Shown: in pieces, positions 16,533 through 24,433 of the stretch
Numbering within the stretch: position 1 is the first letter of the stretch
How the letters are laid out: the number at the start of each line of letters is the position of its first letter
NCBI GenBank assembly: GCA_018650445.1
Contig: JABIFX010000259.1
Coordinates: 1-46,938, forward strand
Reading direction: 5' to 3'
Length of the DNA: 46,938 nt
DNA from: Fidelibacterota bacterium
GTDB taxonomy: Bacteria; Fidelibacterota; UBA8477; JABMPR01
The notes under the pieces: model-generated
Seen by the model: only the letters and a program-made list of their open reading frames with translations
Database searches by the model: none
Told to the model about the DNA's origin: nothing
Made by a program: the position numbers and the translations under genes

Positions 16533-18044
16533 TTGAAAACACACGCTAAAATCATTACGATCATAATTGTCGCTACCCTGTTTATCACATGTAGCACAAA
16601 CACTCCCTATGCTACTTCTATTCCCAAACAGAAATTCAGACGTAGTGCCAGTCAGCAAGTGGCCTTCCAGATTGATAATTTACTAAATAATGCACCCACA
16701 CAAATGGCTTGGTGGGGTGTTAAGGTTCAGTATGCCAATACAGGAAAAGTGATCTACGAACGTAATGCCAGCAAAATGTTTTTACCAGCTTCTAATGTGA
16801 AAATGTACACCACAGCAGCTGCTTTATGTCTTCTGGGACCTGAATACCGCTATGGAACTGACTTTGTGACAAATGGAACTCTAGATAACGGTATTCTAAA
16901 AGGAGATTTAATCATCAGGGGCAGTGGTGACCCGACCTGGTCTGAGCGTTTCTATGATAGCAATTATGACTCCGTGATGGTTTGTTTTGTGGATTCGCTA
17001 AAGGCCTTAGGTATCTCAGAGATCAATGGCAAAATCATCGGAGACGATAATGTATTCGACGATTTACACTGGGGTGCTGGATGGATGTGGGATGATGAAT
17101 ATGAATGGCACTATGCCGAGTTATCAGGACTTTCATTCAATGAGAACTATATCGATTACACGCTTATTCCTGATTCTTCAACTATCGGTAATCCTGTCAT
17201 AATCGAACCTTTGCTGAAGACTTCATATATAAATCTACGTAATGATATGGTAACGGTTGGCAGTAAGGCAGAAGAAGATTGGAGGTATGGACGGAACCAC
17301 TCGACAAATGATTGTTGGTTTGAAGGAGATTATAGTATTCAGAGTGGCGTAGATGAAGCTGATCTTACGATTCATAATCCAACCCTCTTTACAGCTCATG
17401 TTTTAAAGGAATACCTACTCGATGCTGGAATCAAGGTGAACGGAAATCCTGTGGATGCGGATGATCTTATAGATTCCATTGATTATGAACAAACATCGAT
17501 ATTATTTACTTACATTTCACATCCCATGTCAAGAGTCATTGCTGAAGCGAATCAGCCGAGCTCGAATCATATTGCAGAAACGCTACAAAAAACCTTGGGC
17601 AACGAGCTGGGAGAAGGCGGTACCTCAAAAGAGGGCTTGAAAATACAGATGGCTTTTTATGATTCATTGGGTATGGATGTCGAAAATTTATACCTCCGGG
17701 ATGGATCTGGATTATCTCGCTATAACCTGGTCTCTCCCAGTAACTCCACTTCCTTGTTACAGGTCATGTGGGATCATGATTATCGGGACGACTTTGTTAA
17801 GTCTTTTCCAATTGCAGGGGTAATCGGGTCTATTGATGATCGCATGATGGGAAGTAATGCTGTGGGTAGCGTACATGCTAAAACGGGTAATATGACAAAT
17901 GTGTCTAGTCTAAGCGGTTATGCCTGGACTAAATCTGGAGAGCCCATGATTTTCTCAATTATGGTGAATAATCATATGACAGGTAATTCTAAAGTAAAAC
18001 CTTTACAAGATAAGATTGCTATCATTCTTTCAGATATGGAGTAA
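16533..18044 (+). CDS. dacB: D-alanyl-D-alanine carboxypeptidase/endopeptidase, S13 family (second of tandem pair)
   Basis: Paralogue of the preceding gene, also 503 residues, with blocks such as GWWGVKVQYANTG (here AWWGVKVQYANTG), MYTTAAALCLLGP and LIIRGSGDPTWS shared and no net length change. Motifs are intact: PASNVK (Ser87, Lys90), DGSGLSRYNLVSP and KTGNMTNVSSLSGY, so it should be active. The signal sequence ends FITC, a poorer lipobox than in the first copy (Thr before Cys20). The start is TTG with only a weak purine stretch upstream, so it may depend on translation of the first copy. Divergence is greatest in the insert domain, which suggests different substrate range or partners. Confidence 0.92.
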   Translation: MKTHAKIITIIIVATLFITCSTNTPYATSIPKQKFRRSASQQVAFQIDNLLNNAPTQMAWWGVKVQYANTGKVIYERNASKMFLPASNVKMYTTAAALCLLGPEYRYGTDFVTNGTLDNGILKGDLIIRGSGDPTWSERFYDSNYDSVMVCFVDSLKALGISEINGKIIGDDNVFDDLHWGAGWMWDDEYEWHYAELSGLSFNENYIDYTLIPDSSTIGNPVIIEPLLKTSYINLRNDMVTVGSKAEEDWRYGRNHSTNDCWFEGDYSIQSGVDEADLTIHNPTLFTAHVLKEYLLDAGIKVNGNPVDADDLIDSIDYEQTSILFTYISHPMSRVIAEANQPSSNHIAETLQKTLGNELGEGGTSKEGLKIQMAFYDSLGMDVENLYLRDGSGLSRYNLVSPSNSTSLLQVMWDHDYRDDFVKSFPIAGVIGSIDDRMMGSNAVGSVHAKTGNMTNVSSLSGYAWTKSGEPMIFSIMVNNHMTGNSKVKPLQDKIAIILSDME

Positions 18045-18049
18045 ACAAA

Positions 18050-18454
18050 TTGAAGGTTAAGAAAATTAGTCATATTGCAGTTGCTGGTGATAACCCGGAG
18101 CAATCTAGAATGCTCTATGAAGATATACTGGGTTTAAAGTTTAGCGGGTCAGAGCTGGTTGAAAGGGAAGGGGTTAATACCCATTTTTACCGTGTGGGAG
18201 AATCCAATATTGAAATATTGGAACCACTATCCCTGGAATCACCTGTGGGCAAATTTCTGGAAAAACGTGGTCCCGGTCTCCACCATATTGCCCTGGAAGT
18301 GGAGGGGTTGGACGAATATGTCCTGAAACTAAAAGAAGCGGGTATTGTCCTCCTCAGCGAGAAACCGACAAAGGGAGCCCACGATATGCGGATTATTTTT
18401 ATCCACCCCAAATCCGCTGGTGGCGTTCTAATTGAACTTTGTGAAAAAGCATAA
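18050..18454 (+). CDS. mce: Methylmalonyl-CoA epimerase
   Basis: Interconverts (R)- and (S)-methylmalonyl-CoA in propionyl-CoA metabolism. The 134-residue protein is a double VOC-type metal-binding fold. It begins KKISHIAVAGDN with the first metal histidine (His8), has NIEILEPL with a glutamate, GPGLHHIALEV with the second histidine, and ends GGVLIELCEKA with the last glutamate ligand. The family signature GPGLHH distinguishes it from glyoxalase I. The start codon is TTG, 5 bp after the dacB copy. The mutase genes are not in this window. Confidence 0.92.
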   Translation: MKVKKISHIAVAGDNPEQSRMLYEDILGLKFSGSELVEREGVNTHFYRVGESNIEILEPLSLESPVGKFLEKRGPGLHHIALEVEGLDEYVLKLKEAGIVLLSEKPTKGAHDMRIIFIHPKSAGGVLIELCEKA

Positions 18455-18546
18455 TCATATTTTTACCATCCAAGTAGTACTTTAAAAGCTAAACACGTGG
18501 GGCACTGCTCGCAATTCACACAAATAAAATTTATTGTGACTAATAT

Positions 18547-18564
18547 TGTAACATTGTAGTTATA
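18547..18564. promoter_or_regulatory. Candidate CRP/FNR-family operator before the DUF2249 unit
   Basis: TGTAAC (18547-18552), six bases, then GTTATA (18559-18564): an inverted repeat with five of six arm positions complementary, 75 bp upstream of the DUF2249 start codon. Spacing and shape resemble sites for CRP/FNR-family regulators, such as those responding to nitric oxide or low oxygen. Assignment is by resemblance only. The rest of the 184-bp gap holds no gene. Confidence 0.35.
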
Positions 18565-18638
18565 ACATTATCTGACAGAAACTACATTGAAAGCTGTTTA
18601 GACTGAGCGCACTATGACAATATTTAAGGAATTTTTTT

Positions 18639-19190
18639 ATGAATGAAATAAACCATGCAAACTTGATCACCCTGGATGTTCGTGCAGGACTAAAGCAAGG
18701 CATTGATCCTTTTACCGAAATCATGGCTGCTGTCAAGCAAATGTCAGATGACAAAACCCTTCAAATCATCAACACCTTTGAACCTATACCGCTCATCAAT
18801 AAACTAAAAACAATGGGATATGAATCCTGGACAGAGCGACCAGAACCTGGTGTTATTCACACCTATTATAAAAAAGTTCAATCAAATGTTCAGGTTGAGG
18901 ATGTATCAGAAAATTTGACTCCCAATGAGCAAGACTTTCAACAGCAGCTGGAATCTTTTTGCAACAAAACACAGACGCTAGATGTAAGACATCTTGAAAT
19001 GCCTGAACCGATGGTGGAAATACTTAAAGCACTGGAATCGCTTCCTGAGAATCATGCCCTATTTGTTGATCATAAAAAGATGCCTCAATTTTTATTTCCT
19101 GAGTTAAAAGATAGAAACTACTCGATTGTAGCAAATGAGATTGATTCCAATCATATCCAATTGCTAATCTATAAATCTACCTCGAGCTAA
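18639..19190 (+). CDS. Protein with two DUF2249 domains
   Basis: Soluble 183-residue protein made of two related halves. Residues about 8-80 (LITLDVRAGLKQGIDPFTEIM...QIINTFEPIPLINKLKTMGYE) and about 112-180 (LDVRHLEMPEPMVEILKAL...HKKMPQFLFPELKDRNYS) both show the DUF2249 pattern of LDVR, an acidic helix, a strand ending in P, and a short L-containing turn. The fold resembles small sulfurtransferase-like (TusA/SirA) domains, and DUF2249 also occurs in proteins linked to nitrosative stress. TATTTAAGGA lies upstream of the ATG. The next two genes are almost contiguous, making a three-gene unit. Confidence 0.75.
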   Translation: MNEINHANLITLDVRAGLKQGIDPFTEIMAAVKQMSDDKTLQIINTFEPIPLINKLKTMGYESWTERPEPGVIHTYYKKVQSNVQVEDVSENLTPNEQDFQQQLESFCNKTQTLDVRHLEMPEPMVEILKALESLPENHALFVDHKKMPQFLFPELKDRNYSIVANEIDSNHIQLLIYKSTSS

Positions 19191-19193
19191 GCC

Positions 19194-20483
19194 TTGAACA
19201 ATTTGCAAACAGGTAACGCCCCATCCCTTTCAGTAGTTGTTCCTCACTTCGTTTATAGTGCCCTGTCCTTCCTGTGCTTAACTGTTTTTATTATTCTTGC
19301 AGGCACTGATGTATTAGGTCCCTATTTCAGTGGTAAGCTTGTGGCAATCACGCATCTCGCTGTATTAGGCTGGGCTTCCATGCTGGCTTTTGGAGCCTTG
19401 TACCAATTGATTCCAGTCGTGTTTGAAACGGCACTCTACAGTGAGCTATTGGCAAAAATTACTTTCTGGATATTTGCTGTAGCCATCCTATTACTGGTAT
19501 ACTCTTTTTGGACAAGCGCTTATGGGACCACTCTCATCTATGCCTCATCTCTCATGTTTACAGCACTTTCTGGATTTATTGGGAATGTTCTATTCTCTCA
19601 GAGAATGGGAAAGCGAAATATTCAATCCAAATATGTGGTTACAGCTATTCTGTGGCTACTTCTGGCGGCATTTTTAGGTTTATTGATTGCCATCAACTTC
19701 AAATATCCATTTCTATCACAGATCCACCTGCATTATTTGAAAATACATGCTCACCTCGGATTGGTGGGCTGGTTTGTTACACTCATTATTGGTGTTTCAT
19801 CATCCCTCATCCCCATGTTCTTGATCTCCCATAACCTGAATGAGGGGAAGCTAAATTTTGCCTATTATTTAATAAATGGTGGGCTTTTACTCCTTGGCCT
19901 TGATTGGTTAGTTCTACAGGGTACTTTGCTCATTCCAGTGTATTGGGTGAGTATATCATTGGGAATTATTCTCTATCTGGTTTTTGTAAGGGAAGTCTAT
20001 CAAAAACGATTGCGGAAAGAACTGGATGTCGGCATGAAACATACTTTAGTTTCTGTCCTATCAATGCTGCTACCAATCCTTCTCAGCTTAACGATCATGC
20101 TGAAACTTGATTTTCAGAACTCATTTCATCTCAGGACCACCACGCTCTATGGCTTTTCTATTATTTTTGGCTTAATTACTCCGATTATCCTTGGTCAAAC
20201 TTACAAAACCCTGCCCTTTATTATCTGGCTCCACAAATACAAGCAATTGGTTGGAAAGTATAAGACTCCCATGCCCAAGGAACTTTATTCCGAACGCCTG
20301 GTAACTTTACAGTTCTATAGCTATAATCTCGCAATCATTGTGCTGGTAACTGCGCTAATTACCGATACTATCTGGATGATCAGATTAGGCAGCTATACAC
20401 TTCTTGTAACTGCAGTCCTCTATAATCTCAATGTATTTAAAATTATATTTCATAAAGTTAAGACAGAAAGAAATCCAATATGA
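19194..20483 (+). CDS. Heme-copper-oxidase-subunit-I-like / NnrS-like membrane protein
   Basis: Polytopic inner-membrane protein of 429 residues with about twelve hydrophobic helices. Histidines sit inside or at the edge of helices in patterns recalling oxidase subunit I: His54 in AITHLAVLGWASML, and His178, His180, His185 and His187 in QIHLHYLKIHAHLGLVGW. I do not find the His-His pair of the copper site or the proton-channel motifs of a functional oxidase, so it is probably a heme-binding relative rather than a terminal oxidase. The start is TTG, 3 bp after the DUF2249 gene, and the 3' end overlaps the DUF59 gene by 4 bp. A role in nitric oxide handling is inferred from the neighbours. Confidence 0.68.
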   Translation: MNNLQTGNAPSLSVVVPHFVYSALSFLCLTVFIILAGTDVLGPYFSGKLVAITHLAVLGWASMLAFGALYQLIPVVFETALYSELLAKITFWIFAVAILLLVYSFWTSAYGTTLIYASSLMFTALSGFIGNVLFSQRMGKRNIQSKYVVTAILWLLLAAFLGLLIAINFKYPFLSQIHLHYLKIHAHLGLVGWFVTLIIGVSSSLIPMFLISHNLNEGKLNFAYYLINGGLLLLGLDWLVLQGTLLIPVYWVSISLGIILYLVFVREVYQKRLRKELDVGMKHTLVSVLSMLLPILLSLTIMLKLDFQNSFHLRTTTLYGFSIIFGLITPIILGQTYKTLPFIIWLHKYKQLVGKYKTPMPKELYSERLVTLQFYSYNLAIIVLVTALITDTIWMIRLGSYTLLVTAVLYNLNVFKIIFHKVKTERNPI

Positions 20484-20800
20484 AAACCCGTGATGAGATA
20501 AAAGAAATCGAATCTGAACTGGAACAAATATTATATGGTGTGATGGATCCGGAGGTAGAACTTAATATTGTGGATCTGGGATTAATATACTCGCTTATCT
20601 ATGATGGCCAGAGTCAAGTTGAGATAAAGATGACATTTTCTACCCCAGCCTGTCCCCTGGGTGATGCCATTTTAATGAATATCAGACAATCCATCACGAA
20701 CGTATACCCTGAGTTTGAAGTTGATATTGAAGTTGTATTTGAGCCCGCCTGGAATGCAGACATGATCAGCGAAAAAGGTAGATTAATGCTAGGGATGTAG
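20480..20800 (+). CDS. DUF59 / MIP18 family protein (Fe-S assembly type, PaaD/SufT-like)
   Basis: Small cytoplasmic protein of 106 residues. It shows the DUF59 core: GVMDPEVELNIVDLGLIYSL near the start, then VEIKMTFSTPACPLGDAIL with the conserved cysteine, and VVFEPAWNADMISEKGRLMLGM at the end, close to the W-x2-D/E-x-IS-x-x-G/A-R/K pattern of the family. Such proteins assist maturation of iron-sulfur proteins. It overlaps the membrane-protein gene (ATGA), so it is probably coupled to it and may serve assembly of a metal centre in the same pathway. Confidence 0.85.
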   Translation: MKTRDEIKEIESELEQILYGVMDPEVELNIVDLGLIYSLIYDGQSQVEIKMTFSTPACPLGDAILMNIRQSITNVYPEFEVDIEVVFEPAWNADMISEKGRLMLGM

Positions 20801-20891
20801 GCCCTATAAAAAAGCTGCAAGCTAAGAGTAAAATCTAGTGAAAGTGGATCTCTAACCTACAAAAGCAATACAATGCTAATTTGAGTATACC

Positions 20892-21317
20892 TTACGGTGG
20901 GTATAGTGAATCACTGATAAGAAAAGTATAATGTCCACTACCTCCACAGGGATTAGAAATAGCGCCCCCATTGTCCCAACCGACATACCTCCACTCACTC
21001 CGATTTCCCGGGGTTTGCACATTCAGAGTATCTCCATCCCTTATCACCATAAACAACTCAATATGTTTTGCGAATTCATTGTCATTCAGGGGTTCAAAGC
21101 AACTGCCAACTGAAGTTTCGTGTATTGTGAGCCATCGACCTGCAACAAGACTTGTATCTGTATTCAAACTATCAAGAATAGTGTAGCTGACATTTACGTT
21201 AGTTGAGCCATTGTTTTCGATTTCAAAATAAAATTCAGAGTGAGGTTCTGTTGGACATGAGAGCATGCATAGGATAGTAAAAAAGAGAACCATTTGAATG
21301 ACTTTTGAAAATACCAT
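20892..21317 (-). CDS. Putative lipoprotein of unknown function
   Basis: Lone leftward gene. I take the start at ATG 21317, preceded on its strand by AAAGGGGG, rather than the in-frame ATG 51 bp upstream; this gives 141 residues starting with a lipoprotein signal that ends CMLSCPTEP, so Cys21 is the likely modified residue. The mature part has beta-strand character (EFYFEIENNGSTNVNVSYTI), with two further cysteines in VGSCFEPL and ISNPCGGSG that could form a disulfide. I do not recognise the family. It faces the DUF59 gene tail to tail, with no evident shared function. Confidence 0.6.
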   Translation of the reverse strand: MVFSKVIQMVLFFTILCMLSCPTEPHSEFYFEIENNGSTNVNVSYTILDSLNTDTSLVAGRWLTIHETSVGSCFEPLNDNEFAKHIELFMVIRDGDTLNVQTPGNRSEWRYVGWDNGGAISNPCGGSGHYTFLISDSLYPP

Positions 21318-21643
21318 ACAAGCCCCCTTTCTTTCTACTTTATAGAACACCTGATGGTCAGATCTCATTTTAGAAAAGATTCTTCAGCATAATATAAGAC
21401 GACCTGCACGTCCATGTGAACAACTCTATACTTTCGGGGGTTTGGTCATTATCAGCCCAATATATTCTATCTACGGCCTGAGAGGTAAGCTCAACTCTTG
21501 AGCTACAGCCAGTTGAATTCCGACATAGCTCCTTAAACCCAATTCTGCTGCATTCAAATTGTGCAAAAGTTAATTAGAAATTTTCGTGGTATACGTTGCA
21601 AGAAAACCCAAGCATTCCCTCTGCATCATTTTAGATTTTCAGC
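21318..21643. other. Intergenic region upstream of uvrC, no convincing gene
   Basis: About 326 bp between divergent genes. The minus strand is open for close to 70 codons (about 21370-21577) just upstream of the lipoprotein gene, but that frame has no start codon near its beginning and no motif I recognise; it may be chance or the tail of a lost gene. Promoters for uvrC and the lipoprotein gene presumably lie here. Confidence 0.45.
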
Positions 21644-23470
21644 ATGAGTACAACTGAAGCCCCCTATAAGGCCAAACTCAAAGATTTGCCAACCCAACCC
21701 GGGGTCTATTTCTACTATGATAAAAATGGTAAAATCATCTACATTGGGAAAGCCAAGGTATTAAAAAACCGTGTAAAATCATACTTTACTGGAACTCCTG
21801 ATAGCCCCAAGACCGCCCGACTCATTGCCAGAATCTGGGATCTTCAAACTCTGGTAACCCGTACTGAAGTGGAAGCCTTGCTTACCGAGGCAAATCTGAT
21901 CAAACAGCACCGTCCCCGTTTCAATATCGATTTGCGTGATGATAAGACTTTCCCCTATATCCGCATTACCAATGAAGATTACCCTCAAGTATTCGTATCT
22001 CGTAACATCGTGAAAGATGGGTCTATCTACTATGGACCCTATACCAATGTTAAGGGGCTCCGTGCTGCTCTGGCTGTTATCAAGCGTATTTTTACCATTC
22101 GGAGTTGTAGCTATCGGATGGATGATGAATCTGTATCTGCAAAAAAGATCCAATTGTGTCTGGACTACCATATTGGCAAATGTGATGGTCCCTGTCAGGG
22201 TCTGATTACCAGGGCTGATTATGCCGAAATGATCAACCGCGTTGAGGACTTCCTGAAGGGGAGGACTGACAATGTGGATACCTACCTCTCAGAAAAAATG
22301 CAGCAAGCTGCTGATAACCAGCAGTATGAACATGCTGCGCGACATCGGGATCAATTAGAAGCAGTCAGGTCCTATGTGAGTCGGCAACGACTGAAAACCA
22401 GTGATTTCGAGGATAGAGATGTTCTTGGCGTCGCCAGACAAGACAATCTTACCTGTGGCATTCTGATTCGTATTAGAGCAGGCAAACTAATAGGTAAAGA
22501 ACAGTTTCGATTCCGTGGAACAGAGGATGAAGGCATGCCCAGCATTCTTAGCCGTATGATTACCCGTGTCTATGAAGATGCCTCCTTTATACCACGGGAG
22601 ATATTGGTCCCAGACGAAATCGCTGATGTGGACATGATCCATGCCTGGCTAAAAGATGTTTCAGGGGTCAAAATTAGCTTTATAACACCTCAGAAAGGGG
22701 AGAAAAAAACTCTTTTGGATCTGGCAGAGCGTAATGCAGAACTGGTATTAAAAGATTGGGCTTTGGAACAGGCTCAACGGATCGAGATCGTGCCCAAAAT
22801 GATTCGTTCCCTTCAGGAAGATCTGAATCTACCAGCACCGCCACGACGCATTGAGGGTTATGACATTTCTCATCTGGGAGGCACTGAAACCGTGGCTTCA
22901 CTCGTTTGCTTTATTGATGGGAAACCAGCCAAACGTGAGTACCGGAAATATCAAATTAAGTCTGTAGATGGAATCGACGATTTCGCCAGTATGAAAGAAG
23001 TCATACATCGTAGATATACTCGAGTGAAAGCGGAAGGTCTTCCAGAGGCAGATTTGATACTTATCGATGGGGGAAAGGGTCAACTAAGTGCTGCTGTAGA
23101 AGTGCTGGCACGATTAGGCTTATCCCATATTCCCATTCTAGGACTGGCCAAACGTCTTGAAGAAGTATTTCTGCCTGGGGAATCCCTCTCTCTGGGTATT
23201 CCTAAAACCAGTCCCTCTATCATATTACTTCGCCGTATTCGAGACGAAGCCCACCGTTTTGCCATCACCTTTCAGAGGAATCGAAGAGGGAAAGCCATGG
23301 TGCACTCAGCCCTTGATGATATTGAAGGGATAGGTCAATCGCGTCGTGTCGCTTTGATCAAATATTTCAGATCACTAAAAAATATTAAAAATGCCAGTGT
23401 TGAAGAACTTGCACACGTTCCAGGGATTTCACTAACTATGGCAACCAGAATAAAAGAGGGCTTGGAGTAG
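21644..23470 (+). CDS. uvrC: UvrABC system protein C
   Basis: Nuclease subunit of nucleotide excision repair; it makes both incisions around a lesion once UvrB is loaded. The 608 residues contain all expected parts: a GIY-YIG domain (PGVYFYYDKNGKIIYIGKAK, about 18-95), the cysteine-bearing segment CLDYHIGKCDGPC, a UVR motif that binds UvrB (about 205-240), the RNase H-like second nuclease with EGYDISHLGGTETVAS and LILIDGGKGQL, and a C-terminal pair of helix-hairpin-helix motifs (DIEGIGQSRR; HVPGISLTMATRIKEGL). Length and domain order are normal. Confidence 0.97.
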   Translation: MSTTEAPYKAKLKDLPTQPGVYFYYDKNGKIIYIGKAKVLKNRVKSYFTGTPDSPKTARLIARIWDLQTLVTRTEVEALLTEANLIKQHRPRFNIDLRDDKTFPYIRITNEDYPQVFVSRNIVKDGSIYYGPYTNVKGLRAALAVIKRIFTIRSCSYRMDDESVSAKKIQLCLDYHIGKCDGPCQGLITRADYAEMINRVEDFLKGRTDNVDTYLSEKMQQAADNQQYEHAARHRDQLEAVRSYVSRQRLKTSDFEDRDVLGVARQDNLTCGILIRIRAGKLIGKEQFRFRGTEDEGMPSILSRMITRVYEDASFIPREILVPDEIADVDMIHAWLKDVSGVKISFITPQKGEKKTLLDLAERNAELVLKDWALEQAQRIEIVPKMIRSLQEDLNLPAPPRRIEGYDISHLGGTETVASLVCFIDGKPAKREYRKYQIKSVDGIDDFASMKEVIHRRYTRVKAEGLPEADLILIDGGKGQLSAAVEVLARLGLSHIPILGLAKRLEEVFLPGESLSLGIPKTSPSIILLRRIRDEAHRFAITFQRNRRGKAMVHSALDDIEGIGQSRRVALIKYFRSLKNIKNASVEELAHVPGISLTMATRIKEGLE

Positions 23471-23601
23471 CATGATATATACACATTATTGCACTCCAAC
23501 TGGCCAAACCCATTAAACTCACAAACTCAAATCCAAATTGTATTACCTTGTTCGGGCAAAAGTGTCATCGGTTGGGAATCATTTTTAAAGGGAACTAGAC
23601 A

Positions 23602-24234
23602 ATGGCCTTTGATTTTACTGAGAAAGAAAAAGGGATTCAGCCACGTACCATCTGGTGCCTGGGGAGAAATTATGCTAAACATGCTGAAGAACTGGGAAAT
23701 ACCGTTGAGGCCAAACCTCTGGTTTTTCAGAAGGGGCTGAATGCTCTAGTCCCCATGCAAAGAATACAGCCCCTTTTTCCCGGTCACGGTGAAGTCCATT
23801 ATGAAACCGAAATTATTGCACTCATGGATCGTGATGACGGTGGATCTTTCATCGCAGCCATTGGATTGGGTCTGGATCTCACCCTACGTGATCTTCAAAA
23901 TGAACTCAAAGCAGCCGGTAAGCCCTGGACATTGGCCAAATCATTTGATGGGGCTGCCATCGTCAGCCGATTTATTTCAGTGAATGAAATTCCCTCCCTG
24001 AATCAAATACGTTTTACCATGCTTTTAAATGGTGAAGTCAGACAACAGGGAGATAGCAGTCAGATGATTCTCCCATTTGAAAAGATTCCTGCCTATCTGG
24101 AGGAATATACTGACTTGCAACCCGGTGATATTATCTTCACCGGCACGCCAGAAGGCGTGGGTGTTTTGAAATCCGGTGATGAGGTAAGTTTGGATTTAGC
24201 CGGTCACCATATGGGAACTATCCGATTTAACTAA
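23602..24234 (+). CDS. Fumarylacetoacetate hydrolase family protein
   Basis: Cytoplasmic Mg2+-dependent enzyme of the FAH fold, 210 residues, similar in length and layout to FAHD1-type acylpyruvases and oxaloacetate decarboxylases. Visible elements are WCLGRNYAKHAEELG near the start, VHYETEIIALM with two metal-binding glutamates, GLDLTLRDLQ with the aspartate ligand, KPWTLAKSFDG with the conserved lysine, and LQPGDIIFTGTPEGVG. Preceded by AAAGGGAAC. Substrate cannot be fixed from the sequence. The 131-bp gap after uvrC contains no gene; a frame there is only a shadow of this one. Confidence 0.88.
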   Translation: MAFDFTEKEKGIQPRTIWCLGRNYAKHAEELGNTVEAKPLVFQKGLNALVPMQRIQPLFPGHGEVHYETEIIALMDRDDGGSFIAAIGLGLDLTLRDLQNELKAAGKPWTLAKSFDGAAIVSRFISVNEIPSLNQIRFTMLLNGEVRQQGDSSQMILPFEKIPAYLEEYTDLQPGDIIFTGTPEGVGVLKSGDEVSLDLAGHHMGTIRFN

Positions 24235-24267
24235 AACATTACATCGGAGCTGAAGATTGAACTATTG

Positions 24268-24314
24268 TCCTGAGCCTTTCGACTTTGCTCAAGATAAACT
24301 CCATCGAAGGACGA
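24268..24314. repeat. REP-like palindromic intergenic element
   Basis: Contains two nested inverted repeats: TGAGC with GCTCA around CTTTCGACTTT, and CCTTTCGA with TCGAAGG. The combination of GAGC and TCGAAGG blocks resembles short dispersed palindromic elements seen in many genomes. Only this copy is seen in the window, so its repeat status cannot be shown here. The remainder of the gap before gltX (24315-24433) holds no recognised feature. Confidence 0.45.
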
Positions 24315-24433
24315 CATCTCCATATTGTGTTCCATTGTACGAGTAGAAAAGATTTGAAAGGACTTCGGTGCTTCCACCTAGCTCAGCAGTTGTCCCGCTA
24401 ACCAAAGTTGAATAGAAAGATAACATTAATAAT

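Noticed and set aside
19194-20483. Calling the membrane protein a terminal cytochrome oxidase subunit I
   Set aside because: The copper-site His-His pair and proton-channel motifs are not visible, and no subunit II or III gene is adjacent.
20886-20905. TATACC/GGTATA hairpin at the end of the lipoprotein gene as a terminator
   Set aside because: Only six base pairs and no T run on either strand.
21370-21577. Open minus-strand stretch upstream of the lipoprotein gene
   Set aside because: Close to 70 codons without a usable start and with no family resemblance; not enough for a gene or pseudogene call.
23489-23740. Plus-strand 83-codon frame between uvrC and the FAH-family gene
   Set aside because: Its second half is an out-of-frame reading of the FAH-family gene; the first half has no motif.
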